Below are positions 26,032 to 34,939 of a DNA stretch of 64,000 nt, one piece after another. The position numbers were made by a program, and so were the translations under genes. This stretch comes from an uncultured Woeseiaceae bacterium (GTDB lineage: Bacteria; Pseudomonadota; Gammaproteobacteria; Steroidobacterales; Woeseiaceae), in contig CALZMQ010000016.1 of the NCBI GenBank assembly GCA_945788625.1, positions 1 through 64,000 on the forward strand, written 5' to 3'. A model generated the notes under the pieces. That model worked only from the letters and a program-made list of their open reading frames with translations. It did no database searches and was not told where the DNA came from. How positions within the stretch are numbered: the stretch's first letter is position 1; each line of letters begins with the position of its first letter.

Positions 26032-27516
26032 TCAGGCGATGAACTTGTAGTACTCGATACCCAGGTCGGTGAAGTGACGTTCGGCATGGCCGCCGACGCG
26101 GTCGATGACGAACTCGTTGTTCGGCACGTAATCGAGTCCGTTGACGCGGCGGCCGTCGTGCAGCGCCCGGTATTGTTCGAAGTCGAGGTCCACGGCCAAT
26201 TGCATGGCGTCGGAGAAGTGGATTTTTGCCGTCGCCTCGCGCCAGTCATCGGCCATGAAGAAAGGAATGACCTCGGCGGCATCGCCGCTGCCGTAGCCGA
26301 GCGTAAGCACTTCTTCGCCGGCGGTCAGTGAGTCCTCGTCCAGTGCCTGTTCGAAGCCGGCGGCCATCCATGCCGGCAATGCGGCGGTGTACAGGTTGCC
26401 GAGATCGAGCATCGTGTCGCTGCCGAGCGCCATCTTGTCGAGGATTTCCCTGCGGTATCGCCTCGAGGCCCGAAAAGCCCTCAGCGCCGCCATCGTCAAC
26501 GGGTAGACCTCGTACTGCAGTTTCTCCGGCGTGGCGAGCGAGCTCACCGAGGGCTTGCTGAGCATCTCGGTCTGCATGGCCTCGACATCGACACCGGCCT
26601 CGTAGCAATACGACGCCAGTTCCGCCCGGTCTTCCGCGCTACCGCGGCCGAGCGCAAACAGGTAGGAAACGGCCCAGCCGGTCTCGGGCATGCGGCGATA
26701 CGGCCGGTGCATGAAGACGGTTCGAAGCGAGCGCAGGTATTCGCCGGGCACGAGTTCGCGCTTCTCGTACATGTCGTGCAGGGCGTGCAGCGTCTCGTCG
26801 ATGTAGCAGGTTGTGGAGTACTTGCCGTTGAACACCGGGAAGTCCTGCACCTGGTGAGATTCGGAGCGGTCCTGGCCGCAGAATCTCGACATGGGTTTGC
26901 GGAAATCCATGATGCGATAGTCGGATGCCGATCCGGAACCGACCAGGTCGACCACCGCCAGCGTCGGGTCCTCCTCGAGCAGCATGGCCACGGCACCGGC
27001 GCCCTGTGTCGGCTCGCCCGAACTGCCGCGGGCGTACTCGGCGATATCCGCGCAGACGACGATCGCCTGTCCGCCGGCGCCGTCGAGGGCAAGGTGGCGA
27101 ATCGCGCCCTTCATGCCGTAAACGCCGCCGAGGCAGGCGTGCTTGAACTCGGGAACCTCGCAGCTGCGCGAAATGGCCGGTTTGCCGCGCTCCATAAGCG
27201 CCTCATCGACCATTCCCTTTATGAGGATGGCGCCCGCCGAATTGTCTGTGCTCGATTCGGTGCCCAGGCCGAGGAATTTCACCCGGGTAGGGTCGATATC
27301 GTACTGGTCGATAAGTCGGAGTACTGCGTTGGCCGCCATCGTGTAAACGCTGTGATTCGGCCCGCGGACCCTAAAACTGCGCCCCACGACTTCGCGTATC
27401 TTGGGCCATTGGTTATCCGTCCAGTCACACCAATCCTCCAGCCACACCCGGTATGGCGGGATATAAGCAGCGAGGCCGCTGATGCCGATGTTCTTTTGAC
27501 GTATGGGCCGGTTCAT
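26032..27516 (-). CDS. Hydroxymethylglutaryl-CoA synthase
   Basis: Condenses acetyl-CoA with acetoacetyl-CoA to HMG-CoA, the entry to the mevalonate pathway. A thiolase-fold protein of 494 residues. The acid is in LGTESSTDNS (Glu about 87), the nucleophile in KHACLGGVYG (Cys about 128), and the base in FMHRPYRRMP. It is longer than typical bacterial MvaS (about 390), with a larger C-terminal region, and is more like the archaeal/myxobacterial branch. The ATG at 27516 gives the natural MNRPIRQKNIGISGLAAYIPPYRV start. It faces idi with 20 bases between stops, so it needs its own promoter. Confidence 0.88.
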   Translation of the reverse strand: MNRPIRQKNIGISGLAAYIPPYRVWLEDWCDWTDNQWPKIREVVGRSFRVRGPNHSVYTMAANAVLRLIDQYDIDPTRVKFLGLGTESSTDNSAGAILIKGMVDEALMERGKPAISRSCEVPEFKHACLGGVYGMKGAIRHLALDGAGGQAIVVCADIAEYARGSSGEPTQGAGAVAMLLEEDPTLAVVDLVGSGSASDYRIMDFRKPMSRFCGQDRSESHQVQDFPVFNGKYSTTCYIDETLHALHDMYEKRELVPGEYLRSLRTVFMHRPYRRMPETGWAVSYLFALGRGSAEDRAELASYCYEAGVDVEAMQTEMLSKPSVSSLATPEKLQYEVYPLTMAALRAFRASRRYRREILDKMALGSDTMLDLGNLYTAALPAWMAAGFEQALDEDSLTAGEEVLTLGYGSGDAAEVIPFFMADDWREATAKIHFSDAMQLAVDLDFEQYRALHDGRRVNGLDYVPNNEFVIDRVGGHAERHFTDLGIEYYKFIA

Positions 27517-27574
27517 TGATCGAAGCTCAGTTAGCCCGCCGATTTTAGTGTCCCGGGCCTTTGCACTCAACCAC

Positions 27575-28072
27575 TTATTCTACAGTGATCGTAATCGGTT
27601 CCGACACTATGGGTGGGTCGTGCGGCACATGCAGGTGATCTCCGAGCAGCAAACACAGCGTATGCCGGCCCGGTTCGAGCGTGATTTCGGTCGACGTGCT
27701 GCCGTCACCGAAGTGGATATGGTTGGCATCCGCGGGAATCGCAGCGCCCAGGTCGGGCAGTTCGGTATCGACCAGCAGGTGGTGGTGACCGGAATCTGGC
27801 CTGTCCTCACCTGCCTTGGCGACCTCCATGCCTGCAAGTCCGAATTCGATGCGGATCGGGTTCGAGACCGTGTCGCCGTCGGTGGGCGTTATGAAAAATA
27901 CGCGGGCGCCCTCGGGTGAGACCGTGCGTGCCGGCGCAGGAGCTGTCGCCTCCTCAGCCTGCGGCGTCGCCGTAGCGCCGCCCTGTTCGGTCGTTTCGGG
28001 GCTGCAAGCGGAAACGCATAGCGCGAATACCATCGTAGTGGCAGCGATACCGCCTTTCTGATTCTTGTTCAT
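27575..28072 (-). CDS. DUF4399-domain lipoprotein
   Basis: A 165-residue predicted lipoprotein: a signal peptide with lipobox VSAC (Cys about 23), then an Ala/Thr/Pro-rich linker. A DUF4399 domain follows (ARVFFITPTDGDTVSNP, FGLAGMEVAKAGE, a GHHHLLVDTE histidine cluster, NHIHFGDGSTSTEI, LEPGRHTLCLLLGDHLHVPH). The histidine-rich conserved motifs suggest metal or small-ligand binding in the periplasm; no function is established. It stands alone between HMG-CoA synthase and the DUF3667 gene. Confidence 0.85.
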   Translation of the reverse strand: MNKNQKGGIAATTMVFALCVSACSPETTEQGGATATPQAEEATAPAPARTVSPEGARVFFITPTDGDTVSNPIRIEFGLAGMEVAKAGEDRPDSGHHHLLVDTELPDLGAAIPADANHIHFGDGSTSTEITLEPGRHTLCLLLGDHLHVPHDPPIVSEPITITVE

Positions 28073-28095
28073 GTCCCACCCCTTCCTGTTTCGTT

Positions 28096-29466
28096 TCAGA
28101 CGGCAGCCAGCGCGAACAATACGGCACCGAGCAGCGTAAGGGTAGCGCCCATCATATAGCTGGCGAGCAGCGCAACGTACTTGATGAAAGTCAGTATGTG
28201 CCCCTGACCGTAAACCCGCCGCATCGCCAGGTACAGGTATACGGGAATGTAAAGAGACGCAGCGACGATGGCCAGTATGGTCAACACCCCCGGAATCGGC
28301 AACAGTTCCGAGACACTGGCGAAGGCGATTTCCAGCGTAAGTATCAGGAAGAAGAACGCGTGGTAGTGCACGAAAAACAGCAAATGCTCGACGAAGTAGC
28401 GGCGCGAGAGTGGGTAGAGAATCTTCAGGACCAGCGCCATCAAAGGCATCAGGACGATCAGGGCAACCGGGATGTTGTCGAGTAACAGGTCAATGAAGGT
28501 CTTGCCGTCATCGGCGCCGATGCGCTCGCAGACTCGCTTCAGGCGCTCAGGCGTCAGCCGCTTCTGCAGCCATTCCGGCATCTCCGAAAGGCCATTGGCG
28601 TCAATGATGCACTCGCCCGTTTCCTCGTCGATCTGTATGTTCAGGCCGCCGCTGTCCGCTTCGACAACATCGGCAAAATCCTCGAGGTCTTCCTCGGGAA
28701 TCATTTCTCCGACAATAATTCCTTCCGCAGCCAGCTCGTCAAGGACTTCCTGGCGCGCATCGGCAGCTGCCGCCTCCTTCTCGGCGACTTCCTCGGGCGA
28801 CGGCTCGGGCTCGGGCTCGAACAGCAGGCCGAGGTCGTCGCGGGGATTAAAAAACGCGACCACGAAGAAGATGACGCTGAGTACGAGGTAGGTTCGAAAT
28901 GGCGGCATGTACCGCGCGCGTCGCCCCTCCAGGTAGTCCCGCGTGAGTTGACCCGGGCGAATCAGCAATGGAATGAGGGTCTGCCAGAGGCGCGAATCGA
29001 ATTCGAACAGGTCACCGAAGGCGTCGCTGATGAGTTCCCAGAGGCTGATCAGCCGACTACGGGACCGTTGGCCGCAATTGCCGCAGTACTGCCCGCGCAG
29101 TCGCGTGCCGCAGTTCAGGCAGTCCGGGCTGTGTGCCGGCGGCAGGTCCCGGGAGTCGTCCTGGCGCAGTACCCGTCCGGACAGGTCGAGTGCGTTGCCG
29201 AAGGCGTCTGCCGCATCGGCTTCTGCTTCAATGAAGAAGTCGTCCAGCAACCTGTCGATGGCGTGGTCGTCGCGGCATCGAAACTGGCAGATCCTGCCTC
29301 TCCGTTCCCCATCGTCGCCGGCAATCTCGATGATTCGGGCATCGACGATGCCCGGTTCGCGCAGTGCCTTTTCAAGCAATTCGTCGAGCCAAAGATCGAA
29401 TTGCGCGGCATGTCCGCGCTCCACGAAGAACGTCGATTCGTACAGCGGGCCGGCATAGTCGCTCAT
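28096..29466 (-). CDS. DUF4286-DUF3667 fusion membrane protein
   Basis: A 456-residue protein. Residues about 5-98 look like DUF4286 (a ferredoxin-like, dimeric alpha-beta barrel type domain; YESTFFVERG ... GRVLRQ). About 113-134 is a zinc-ribbon CLNCGTRLRGQYCGNCGQ, the hallmark of DUF3667. The rest is membrane: a helix after RYMPPFRTYLVLSVIFFVVAFF, an acidic soluble insert (about 215-330), and four further hydrophobic segments. The function is unknown. It starts 9 bases after the fadE stop, so the two are probably co-transcribed. Confidence 0.75.
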   Translation of the reverse strand: MSDYAGPLYESTFFVERGHAAQFDLWLDELLEKALREPGIVDARIIEIAGDDGERRGRICQFRCRDDHAIDRLLDDFFIEAEADAADAFGNALDLSGRVLRQDDSRDLPPAHSPDCLNCGTRLRGQYCGNCGQRSRSRLISLWELISDAFGDLFEFDSRLWQTLIPLLIRPGQLTRDYLEGRRARYMPPFRTYLVLSVIFFVVAFFNPRDDLGLLFEPEPEPSPEEVAEKEAAAADARQEVLDELAAEGIIVGEMIPEEDLEDFADVVEADSGGLNIQIDEETGECIIDANGLSEMPEWLQKRLTPERLKRVCERIGADDGKTFIDLLLDNIPVALIVLMPLMALVLKILYPLSRRYFVEHLLFFVHYHAFFFLILTLEIAFASVSELLPIPGVLTILAIVAASLYIPVYLYLAMRRVYGQGHILTFIKYVALLASYMMGATLTLLGAVLFALAAV

Positions 29467-29475
29467 GATGCCGAA

Positions 29476-32058
29476 TCAGGTTTTCTGCGTCTTTTTCTTG
29501 CTTACGGCATTGCGGCTGGCGGCTCTTTTCCTGGAAGGCGACTTTTTGGCAGCGGCCTTTTTCTTCGCGGTCTTCGCGGTCTTTTTCGGGCGCGGTGGCG
29601 GAGCGGCCGAATCCGCGGGCGATCGCGCGAGGTCTGCTGTCGAAAAGTCGTCGACGTCCAGCAGCGACGTCACCTTGTCGTGATAGTCGCGCAGACTGCG
29701 CGCCTCGGCCTTGCTGACGACCTGCGCCTTCTCCGCCTCCTCGATTTGCAGGCCGAGGTAATCGGACGCGATGAGGCCTTCTTTGCGAGCCTGTCGCAAA
29801 CGGCGCTCCAGCGGCGTGTTTTCCCTGGCCAGTTCCAGCGCTTCCTGCAACAGGCCGAGCGGGTTGCCGGGTTCGAGCGTCGTGTATGCGAGCGCGCTCA
29901 GGCGATCGCGCGCCTCGCCCGGTGTGGTCACGATGTCGACGACCTTGGCGCCGATCTCATCCGAGGGCGACGAGTAAGTGCGCCCGCGCGGGAAAATGGC
30001 GATGCGCAACAGCCGCGCGACCCAGCGGTTCGGGAAATTCAGGAGAAATGCGTGCAATGACTCCTGCGCGCGATACATCAGCGTGCGGACCGACCATTCC
30101 ACGAGCGGCAGGTCGGTCGCCCGGCGACCCTGGTTTTCGAAGTGCTTCAGCACGGTTGAGGCCAGGTACATCGAACTCAGCACGTCGCCGAGCCTTGCTG
30201 ACAGCAATTCGCGCTTCTTCAGGGCACCGCCAAGCGTCAGCATTGCGAAATCCGACGCCAGTGCGAACGCGGCACTGTAGCGATTGATATTCTGGTAGTA
30301 GCGCCGGGTGGGCGTATTCAGCGGTACCTGGCTGAACTTGGCGTGCGTCAATGCGAGGAAGAACGATCGCGCCATGTTGCTGATTGCATAACCGATGTGC
30401 CCGAACAGCGCGTCGTCGAATTCGATCAGGCCGCGATCGCGGTCCTCGTCGCCGGCGGCGTGTAGTTCCCTGAGTACGAACGGGTGGCAACGGATCGCGC
30501 CCTGGCCATAGATGATGAGGCTGCGCGTCAGGATATTCGCACCCTCGACCGTTATCGCAATCGGCGTCGCCATGAAACCGCGGCCGAGATAGTTGTTCGG
30601 CCCCATCATCACGCCCTTGCCGCCGTGCACGTCCATCGCGTCGTTGGCGACGTTGCGGCCCAGTTCCGTGCAGTGGTATTTCAGAATCGCGGACGGAACC
30701 GCCGGCTTCTCGCCCTGGTCGATTGCACCGGAGGTTACGGCGACCGCGGCATTCATAATATAAGTGTTGCCCGCTATGCGCGTCAGCGCCTCGCCGACAC
30801 CCTCGAAATTCGCGATCGATGTGTTGAACTGCTTGCGGATCGTCGCATACGCGCCGGTCGCGTACACGGCGGCCTGTCCTCCGCCCGACGCAGTCGATGG
30901 CAGGGTAATCGCACGGCCGACAGACAGCAGTTCGACCAGCATCTTCCAGCCCTTGCCGGCCATTTCCTGGCCGCCGATGATGTAATCGAGTGGCACGAAC
31001 ACGTCCTCGCCGGACGTCGGGCCGTTCTGAAACGCGATCGTCAGCGGGTAGTGCCTGCGGCCCACTTCCACGCCCGGTGTGTCGGTTGGAATGAGCGCCG
31101 CAGTTATACCGTAATCTTCCGTGTCTCCAATCAGGTGGTCCGGGTCATACAGTTTGAATGCGAGCCCCAGGACCGTCGCAACCGGTGCCAGCGTGATATA
31201 GCGCTTGTTCCAGTTCAGACGAATTCCGACGATGGATTTTCCGTTCCATGTGCCCTTGCACACGACGCCGCTGTCGATCAGTGCGGCGGCATCCGACCCG
31301 GCCTGTGGCGATGTCAGCGCGAAACACGGAATCTCGGTGCCCGCGGCAAGGCCGGGCAAATAGCGCTGTTTCTGCTCGTCCGTGCCGTAGTGCAACAGCA
31401 ATTCGGCGGGTCCGAGGGAGTTGGGTACGCCGACGGTCGACGACGCGGTTGCGCTTCGGCTCGCGAGCTTCGAGATCACTGCCGCGTTGGCGTAGGCGGA
31501 GAACTCGAGGCCGCCGTACTGTTTCGGGATGATCATTGCAAAGAACTTATTGTCAATGATGAAGTCCCAGACCTCCTTCGGCATGTCCGCGTGCTCGTGG
31601 CAGATCGCCCAGTCGTCGAGCATCTTGCAGAGTTCTTCGCAGGGACCGTCGAAGAACGCTTGCTCTTCTTCCGACAGTTTGGGCGCGGGATAGGACATGA
31701 GCCTGTCCCATTCGGGCATGCCTGAAAAAAGCTCGCCATCCCACCAGACGTTGCCGGCTTCCAGCGCCTCCCTCTCCGTGTCCGACATCGACGGCAACAT
31801 TTTCCGGTAGATGTCCAGCAAGGGCCGCGTTATTTTTTCGCGCCGCACCTCGATCAGGTTCGGCACGACCATCAGGCCGAATGCCGCCGTCAGGACGAGC
31901 TTCCACAGCACCGGACCGTCGCCGAGTATCCAGTACGCAAGCAGGGCGATGCCCGCCGCGATGGTCGACGTGCGCAGGTCTATTCGCTGGTAAGCGAGAA
32001 AAACACCGCCGCCGACGAACAGCAGCAGCCAGAGAAGACTAATGATCAGACCGGACAA
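29476..32058 (-). CDS. fadE: Acyl-CoA dehydrogenase, FadE type
   Basis: FAD enzyme for the first step of fatty-acid beta-oxidation. 860 residues. It has two N-terminal hydrophobic segments typical of FadE, a central acyl-CoA dehydrogenase fold (CFALTSPQAGSDAAA, GRAITLPSTASGG), the catalytic glutamate in TVEGANILTRSLIIYGQGA, and a C-terminal FadE-specific region. It is about 45 residues longer than E. coli FadE because of a Lys/Ala/Ser/Arg-rich histone-like tail (about 822-860). The start is TTG at 32058 (MSGLIISLLWLLLF). Confidence 0.95.
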   Translation of the reverse strand: MSGLIISLLWLLLFVGGGVFLAYQRIDLRTSTIAAGIALLAYWILGDGPVLWKLVLTAAFGLMVVPNLIEVRREKITRPLLDIYRKMLPSMSDTEREALEAGNVWWDGELFSGMPEWDRLMSYPAPKLSEEEQAFFDGPCEELCKMLDDWAICHEHADMPKEVWDFIIDNKFFAMIIPKQYGGLEFSAYANAAVISKLASRSATASSTVGVPNSLGPAELLLHYGTDEQKQRYLPGLAAGTEIPCFALTSPQAGSDAAALIDSGVVCKGTWNGKSIVGIRLNWNKRYITLAPVATVLGLAFKLYDPDHLIGDTEDYGITAALIPTDTPGVEVGRRHYPLTIAFQNGPTSGEDVFVPLDYIIGGQEMAGKGWKMLVELLSVGRAITLPSTASGGGQAAVYATGAYATIRKQFNTSIANFEGVGEALTRIAGNTYIMNAAVAVTSGAIDQGEKPAVPSAILKYHCTELGRNVANDAMDVHGGKGVMMGPNNYLGRGFMATPIAITVEGANILTRSLIIYGQGAIRCHPFVLRELHAAGDEDRDRGLIEFDDALFGHIGYAISNMARSFFLALTHAKFSQVPLNTPTRRYYQNINRYSAAFALASDFAMLTLGGALKKRELLSARLGDVLSSMYLASTVLKHFENQGRRATDLPLVEWSVRTLMYRAQESLHAFLLNFPNRWVARLLRIAIFPRGRTYSSPSDEIGAKVVDIVTTPGEARDRLSALAYTTLEPGNPLGLLQEALELARENTPLERRLRQARKEGLIASDYLGLQIEEAEKAQVVSKAEARSLRDYHDKVTSLLDVDDFSTADLARSPADSAAPPPRPKKTAKTAKKKAAAKKSPSRKRAASRNAVSKKKTQKT

Positions 32059-32109
32059 ATCGTGTTCCCCTCGAATCGAAAACGTTTCGGAAAGGCTTCG
32101 GCTGTTACT

Positions 32110-33087
32110 TTATAGCAGTTCCTCAATTGCAGCACGCTCCTCGCGCAGCTCCGCCTCGGTGCTGTCCATGCGGCCGCGACTGAAGTCGTCGATCGACAGT
32201 CCCTGCACGATTTCGTATTCACCGTCCTTACACCGCACGGGATACGAATATACGACGCCCGGCTCGATGCCGTAGCTGCCGTCGGCAGGCACAGCCATGC
32301 TCACCCAGTCATCGTCCGGCGTTCCCAGCGCCCAGTCGCGCATGTGATCGATGGCGGCCGATGCCGCGGAAGCTGCAGAGGACGCGCCGCGTGCCTTGAT
32401 GATCGCAGCGCCGCGTTGTTGCACGACGGGAATGAATTCTTCGGCGAGCCATCCCTCGTCGACCAGTTCGGTAGCGGCGCTGCCGTCGACGCTGGCGTGA
32501 TTGACGTCCGGGTATTGAGTTGCCGAGTGGTTGCCCCAGATCGTCATGCGGCGAATGTCGTTGACGTGCTTGCCGGTCTTGGCCGCCAGTTGTGCCATGG
32601 CCCGGTTGTGATCGAGTCGCGTCATCGCAGTGAAATTCCGCGCATCGAGGTCGGGGGCGTTGCTGCTCGCAATCAGCGCATTGGTGTTTGCCGGATTGCC
32701 GACGACCAGTACCCTGATGTCGCGGCTGGCGTGCTCGTTCATCGCCTTGCCCTGTACCGAGAAAATTGCTGCGTTCGCTTCCAGCAAATCCTTGCGCTCC
32801 ATGCCCGGACCGCGTGGACGCGCACCGACAAGCAGGGCGTAATCGCTATCCTTGAAGGCCACGTCGGGATCATCGGTCGCTACGACACCGGCCAGCGTGC
32901 CGAACGCGCAATCGTCGAGCTCCATTACGACGCCGTGCAATGCGGGCAGTGCCGGCGGGATTTCCAGCAACTGCAGAATGACGGGTTGGTCATTGCCGAG
33001 CATCTGGCCCGAAGCAATGCGAAAAGCCAGCTGATAGCCGATCTGGCCAGCAGCGCCAGTGATTGTGACGCGAACGGGTGATTTCAT
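32110..33087 (-). CDS. mdh: Malate dehydrogenase
   Basis: NAD-dependent oxidation of malate to oxaloacetate in the TCA cycle. 325 residues from ATG 33087. Rossmann motif [18 protein letters not shown], substrate-loop arginines in [34 protein letters not shown], and the catalytic [12 protein letters not shown] (His). This is the cytosolic-type MDH found in many proteobacteria and bacteroidetes rather than the E. coli mitochondrial type. Monocistronic, 51 bases upstream of fadE on the same strand. Confidence 0.95.
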   Translation of the reverse strand: MKSPVRVTITGAAGQIGYQLAFRIASGQMLGNDQPVILQLLEIPPALPALHGVVMELDDCAFGTLAGVVATDDPDVAFKDSDYALLVGARPRGPGMERKDLLEANAAIFSVQGKAMNEHASRDIRVLVVGNPANTNALIASSNAPDLDARNFTAMTRLDHNRAMAQLAAKTGKHVNDIRRMTIWGNHSATQYPDVNHASVDGSAATELVDEGWLAEEFIPVVQQRGAAIIKARGASSAASAASAAIDHMRDWALGTPDDDWVSMAVPADGSYGIEPGVVYSYPVRCKDGEYEIVQGLSIDDFSRGRMDSTEAELREERAAIEELL

Positions 33088-33180
33088 TATTGAATTCCTG
33101 CTTGGTAAGCGGCGAAGTGCGGCGGCGATTTTAGCACTGGCGCGCCAATCAGGCACTCGTGATGATTACATACCCGCCGG

Positions 33181-33765
33181 CTATTCCCTGAAATCCGGGA
33201 AAATTTTCTGAAATTGCTCGTATTCCTGTGTCGCCTGCTCGAGCCGGCCGGATTCTCTCAAGTCTTCGATGCAGTCGAACCAGGTTTCGGCGGAATTCCG
33301 GATATCGGCGGCGCATGCCGGTTCGGTCACAATCGACTGTTCAACGTCAGACGACGTAGGTGATTTCGCCGGCGTCGCTTCCGGGGCCGGAACATCAAGG
33401 GTCCGTTCCGGACCGGCCTGCAGGCGCGCCAAGTCCTCTGCCTGCCGCAGGCTTTCCATGTCCCGGGGCGCGAAATCCGTGGCTGTGGCGTCCGTCGGCA
33501 CTGGCGAGTGCCGCTCCTGAGGCCGGCTCTCAGGCGGCGTTACCTGCGTCAGCTCCAGCACGATCGCAAAGCTGAGGGCGATTACTGCGGCCCAGGCGAG
33601 GGGCCTCGTCCAGCCACGAGCCATGGCATAGGGCGTTCGACCGTTGCCGGATGCGGCGCGCAACACGCGCGCATCCAGGTAATCAGGCGTCCGTTCATCG
33701 GCCAGCTCCCGGTACGTGTCCGATACGAGCTGGTCGTTCTCCGGGCTGATCCGCTCCTTACTCAT
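33181..33765 (-). CDS. Probable anti-sigma factor / membrane-anchored partner of the ECF sigma factor
   Basis: A 194-residue protein with a cytoplasmic N-terminus of about 50 residues, one membrane span (about 54-71, LAWAAVIALSFAIVLEL), a Pro/Ala-rich periplasmic linker and a short conserved C-terminus (CAADIRNSAETWFDCIEDLRESG). No zinc HxxxCxxC anti-sigma motif is seen. Its start overlaps the sigma-factor stop by 4 bases. This position and topology are those of anti-sigma factors, but the role is inferred. Confidence 0.65.
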   Translation of the reverse strand: MSKERISPENDQLVSDTYRELADERTPDYLDARVLRAASGNGRTPYAMARGWTRPLAWAAVIALSFAIVLELTQVTPPESRPQERHSPVPTDATATDFAPRDMESLRQAEDLARLQAGPERTLDVPAPEATPAKSPTSSDVEQSIVTEPACAADIRNSAETWFDCIEDLRESGRLEQATQEYEQFQKIFPDFRE

Positions 33766-34337
33766 TGTCGATCCCTCGTGGCATCGATCGAGGCGGGCTC
33801 ATCGATCGCTGCTCGCAGTTTGTTGACGGCATAGCGAAGCCGGCTTTTGGCTGTTTCGCGATTGCTGCCTGTTACAGAGGCGATCTGGTCGAGGTTCAGG
33901 CCGGCTTCCTCGTGCAGCAGGAAAGCATCGCGCTGTTCGTCCGGCAATGTCATCAGTGCAATGGAAAGGCGCTCCTTCGCGAGACTCTTCTCCGTCAACG
34001 TCTCAGGCGCCTCGCCCGGGTGGCAATAGCGCTCCGCGTCCAGTTCGGTGCCGTTCGCGTGGCGCTTGTTGCGCCGCAGGTGATCGACGAAGCAGTTGCG
34101 AGCGACGCGGTACAGGAATGTCGTGAACTTCGCGGTCGGGCGGTAGCTCGCGCGCGCTTTGATGATTTTGCCCCATACGTCCTGGAATATGTCCTCGGCC
34201 GTATCGCGATGGTGACACAGCCGGAACAGGTAACGGTAAAGAGGGTCGTTATGGCGTCTGTACAGGGCTTCGAAAGCAGCAAGGTCTCCATCCTGGTATC
34301 GGAGCATCAGCGCGCTGTCATCCGGTGAGTGGGTCAT
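33762..34337 (-). CDS. ECF-type RNA polymerase sigma factor
   Basis: 191 residues with sigma region 2 (LMLRYQDGDLAAFEALYRRH ... AEDIFQDVW ... FTTFLYRVARNCFVDHLRR) and region 4 (LMTLPDEQRDAFLLHEEAGLNLDQIA with the HTH ETAKSRLRYAVNKLR). The ATG at 34337 is preferred over an upstream in-frame ATG that adds about 26 non-conserved residues. Translationally coupled to the membrane protein that follows. The regulon is unknown. Confidence 0.92.
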   Translation of the reverse strand: MTHSPDDSALMLRYQDGDLAAFEALYRRHNDPLYRYLFRLCHHRDTAEDIFQDVWGKIIKARASYRPTAKFTTFLYRVARNCFVDHLRRNKRHANGTELDAERYCHPGEAPETLTEKSLAKERLSIALMTLPDEQRDAFLLHEEAGLNLDQIASVTGSNRETAKSRLRYAVNKLRAAIDEPASIDATRDRQ

Positions 34338-34491
34338 GGGCGGAGCATAGGCGAGCCTCGCTTTGCTGCATAGGGCCTTTCCGGGTCCAAGCACTGATTC
34401 TGCGCTCGCTGCCATATCAACCTCGTTTGCCTGTAGCTGTAAACGGGACGCGGTCTGCTGCGGGGTTAAGCAAAAAAAGGTTTTCCAGGGC

Positions 34492-34531
34492 TTGCAATCC
34501 GGATTTTTAGTGTTATAGTTAACTATAACAC
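34492..34531 (+). promoter_or_regulatory. Promoter overlapped by a 22-bp perfect palindrome (probable GntR operator)
   Basis: TTGCAA (34492-34497) and TATAGT (34514-34519), 16 bp apart, form a plausible sigma70 promoter. A perfect 22-bp palindrome with half-site GTGTTATAGTT covers 34510-34531, overlapping the -10. The stretch is much richer in A+T than its surroundings. It lies 50 bases upstream of the small membrane-protein gene and 410 upstream of the YtrA-type GntR gene. YtrA-type repressors bind inverted repeats at their own operon promoter, so this is the likely operator. The rest of 34338-34582 shows nothing else I can name. Confidence 0.6.
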
Positions 34532-34582
34532 CAGTTCACTAAACCCTATTAATCACGCCGGGTCCGACCCGGGAGTTTCGAA

Positions 34583-34846
34583 ATGTCCAAGCCAATACCC
34601 TGCCTCAATGAAATCGTCAGCCTCTTCGTCATGCTGTTGATGGTGGTCGCCCTGGTCGCGGGGCAGGCGAAAGCCACGACCTATGAGGCGGGCCTCGCAG
34701 AACGCGTCGCCCTCGAATCCGCGTCGACGGATGGCCCGAAGACGCCGTTATCGGTGACGTTCGGGGCGCGAATAAACGGCCAGCCGCTGACGGTGTCGAT
34801 CGATGCAGAAGCAGAATTCAGTCAGTTCCGTCTCGAAGACGAGTAA
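34583..34846 (+). CDS. Small secreted or membrane protein of unknown function
   Basis: 87 residues: a cytoplasmic stub, a hydrophobic stretch (IVSLFVMLLMVVALVAGQAKA, about 11-31) that could be a signal peptide cleaved after AKA or an anchor, then a 50-residue polar part (PLSVTFGARINGQPLTVSIDAEAEF) rich in beta-forming residues. It is preceded by the palindromic operator and followed by a terminator, so it is probably controlled with the GntR/ABC module. No homologue is recognised. Confidence 0.6.
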   Translation: MSKPIPCLNEIVSLFVMLLMVVALVAGQAKATTYEAGLAERVALESASTDGPKTPLSVTFGARINGQPLTVSIDAEAEFSQFRLEDE

Positions 34847-34864
34847 AGTAGCGACGGAATTTTC

Positions 34865-34898
34865 GCGCCGGTCTCTTGATCCGGGCCGGCGCCTTTTT
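34865..34898 (+). terminator. Rho-independent terminator
   Basis: GCGCCGG (34865-34871) pairs with CCGGCGC (34886-34892) over a 14-base loop, followed by CTTTTT. It lies between the small-protein gene and the GntR gene, so it may partly separate the two or act as an attenuator. Confidence 0.75.
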
Positions 34899-34939
34899 AA
34901 GCGCAATAGCGCCGAGCGGCAACCGGGAATCGACGTTTA

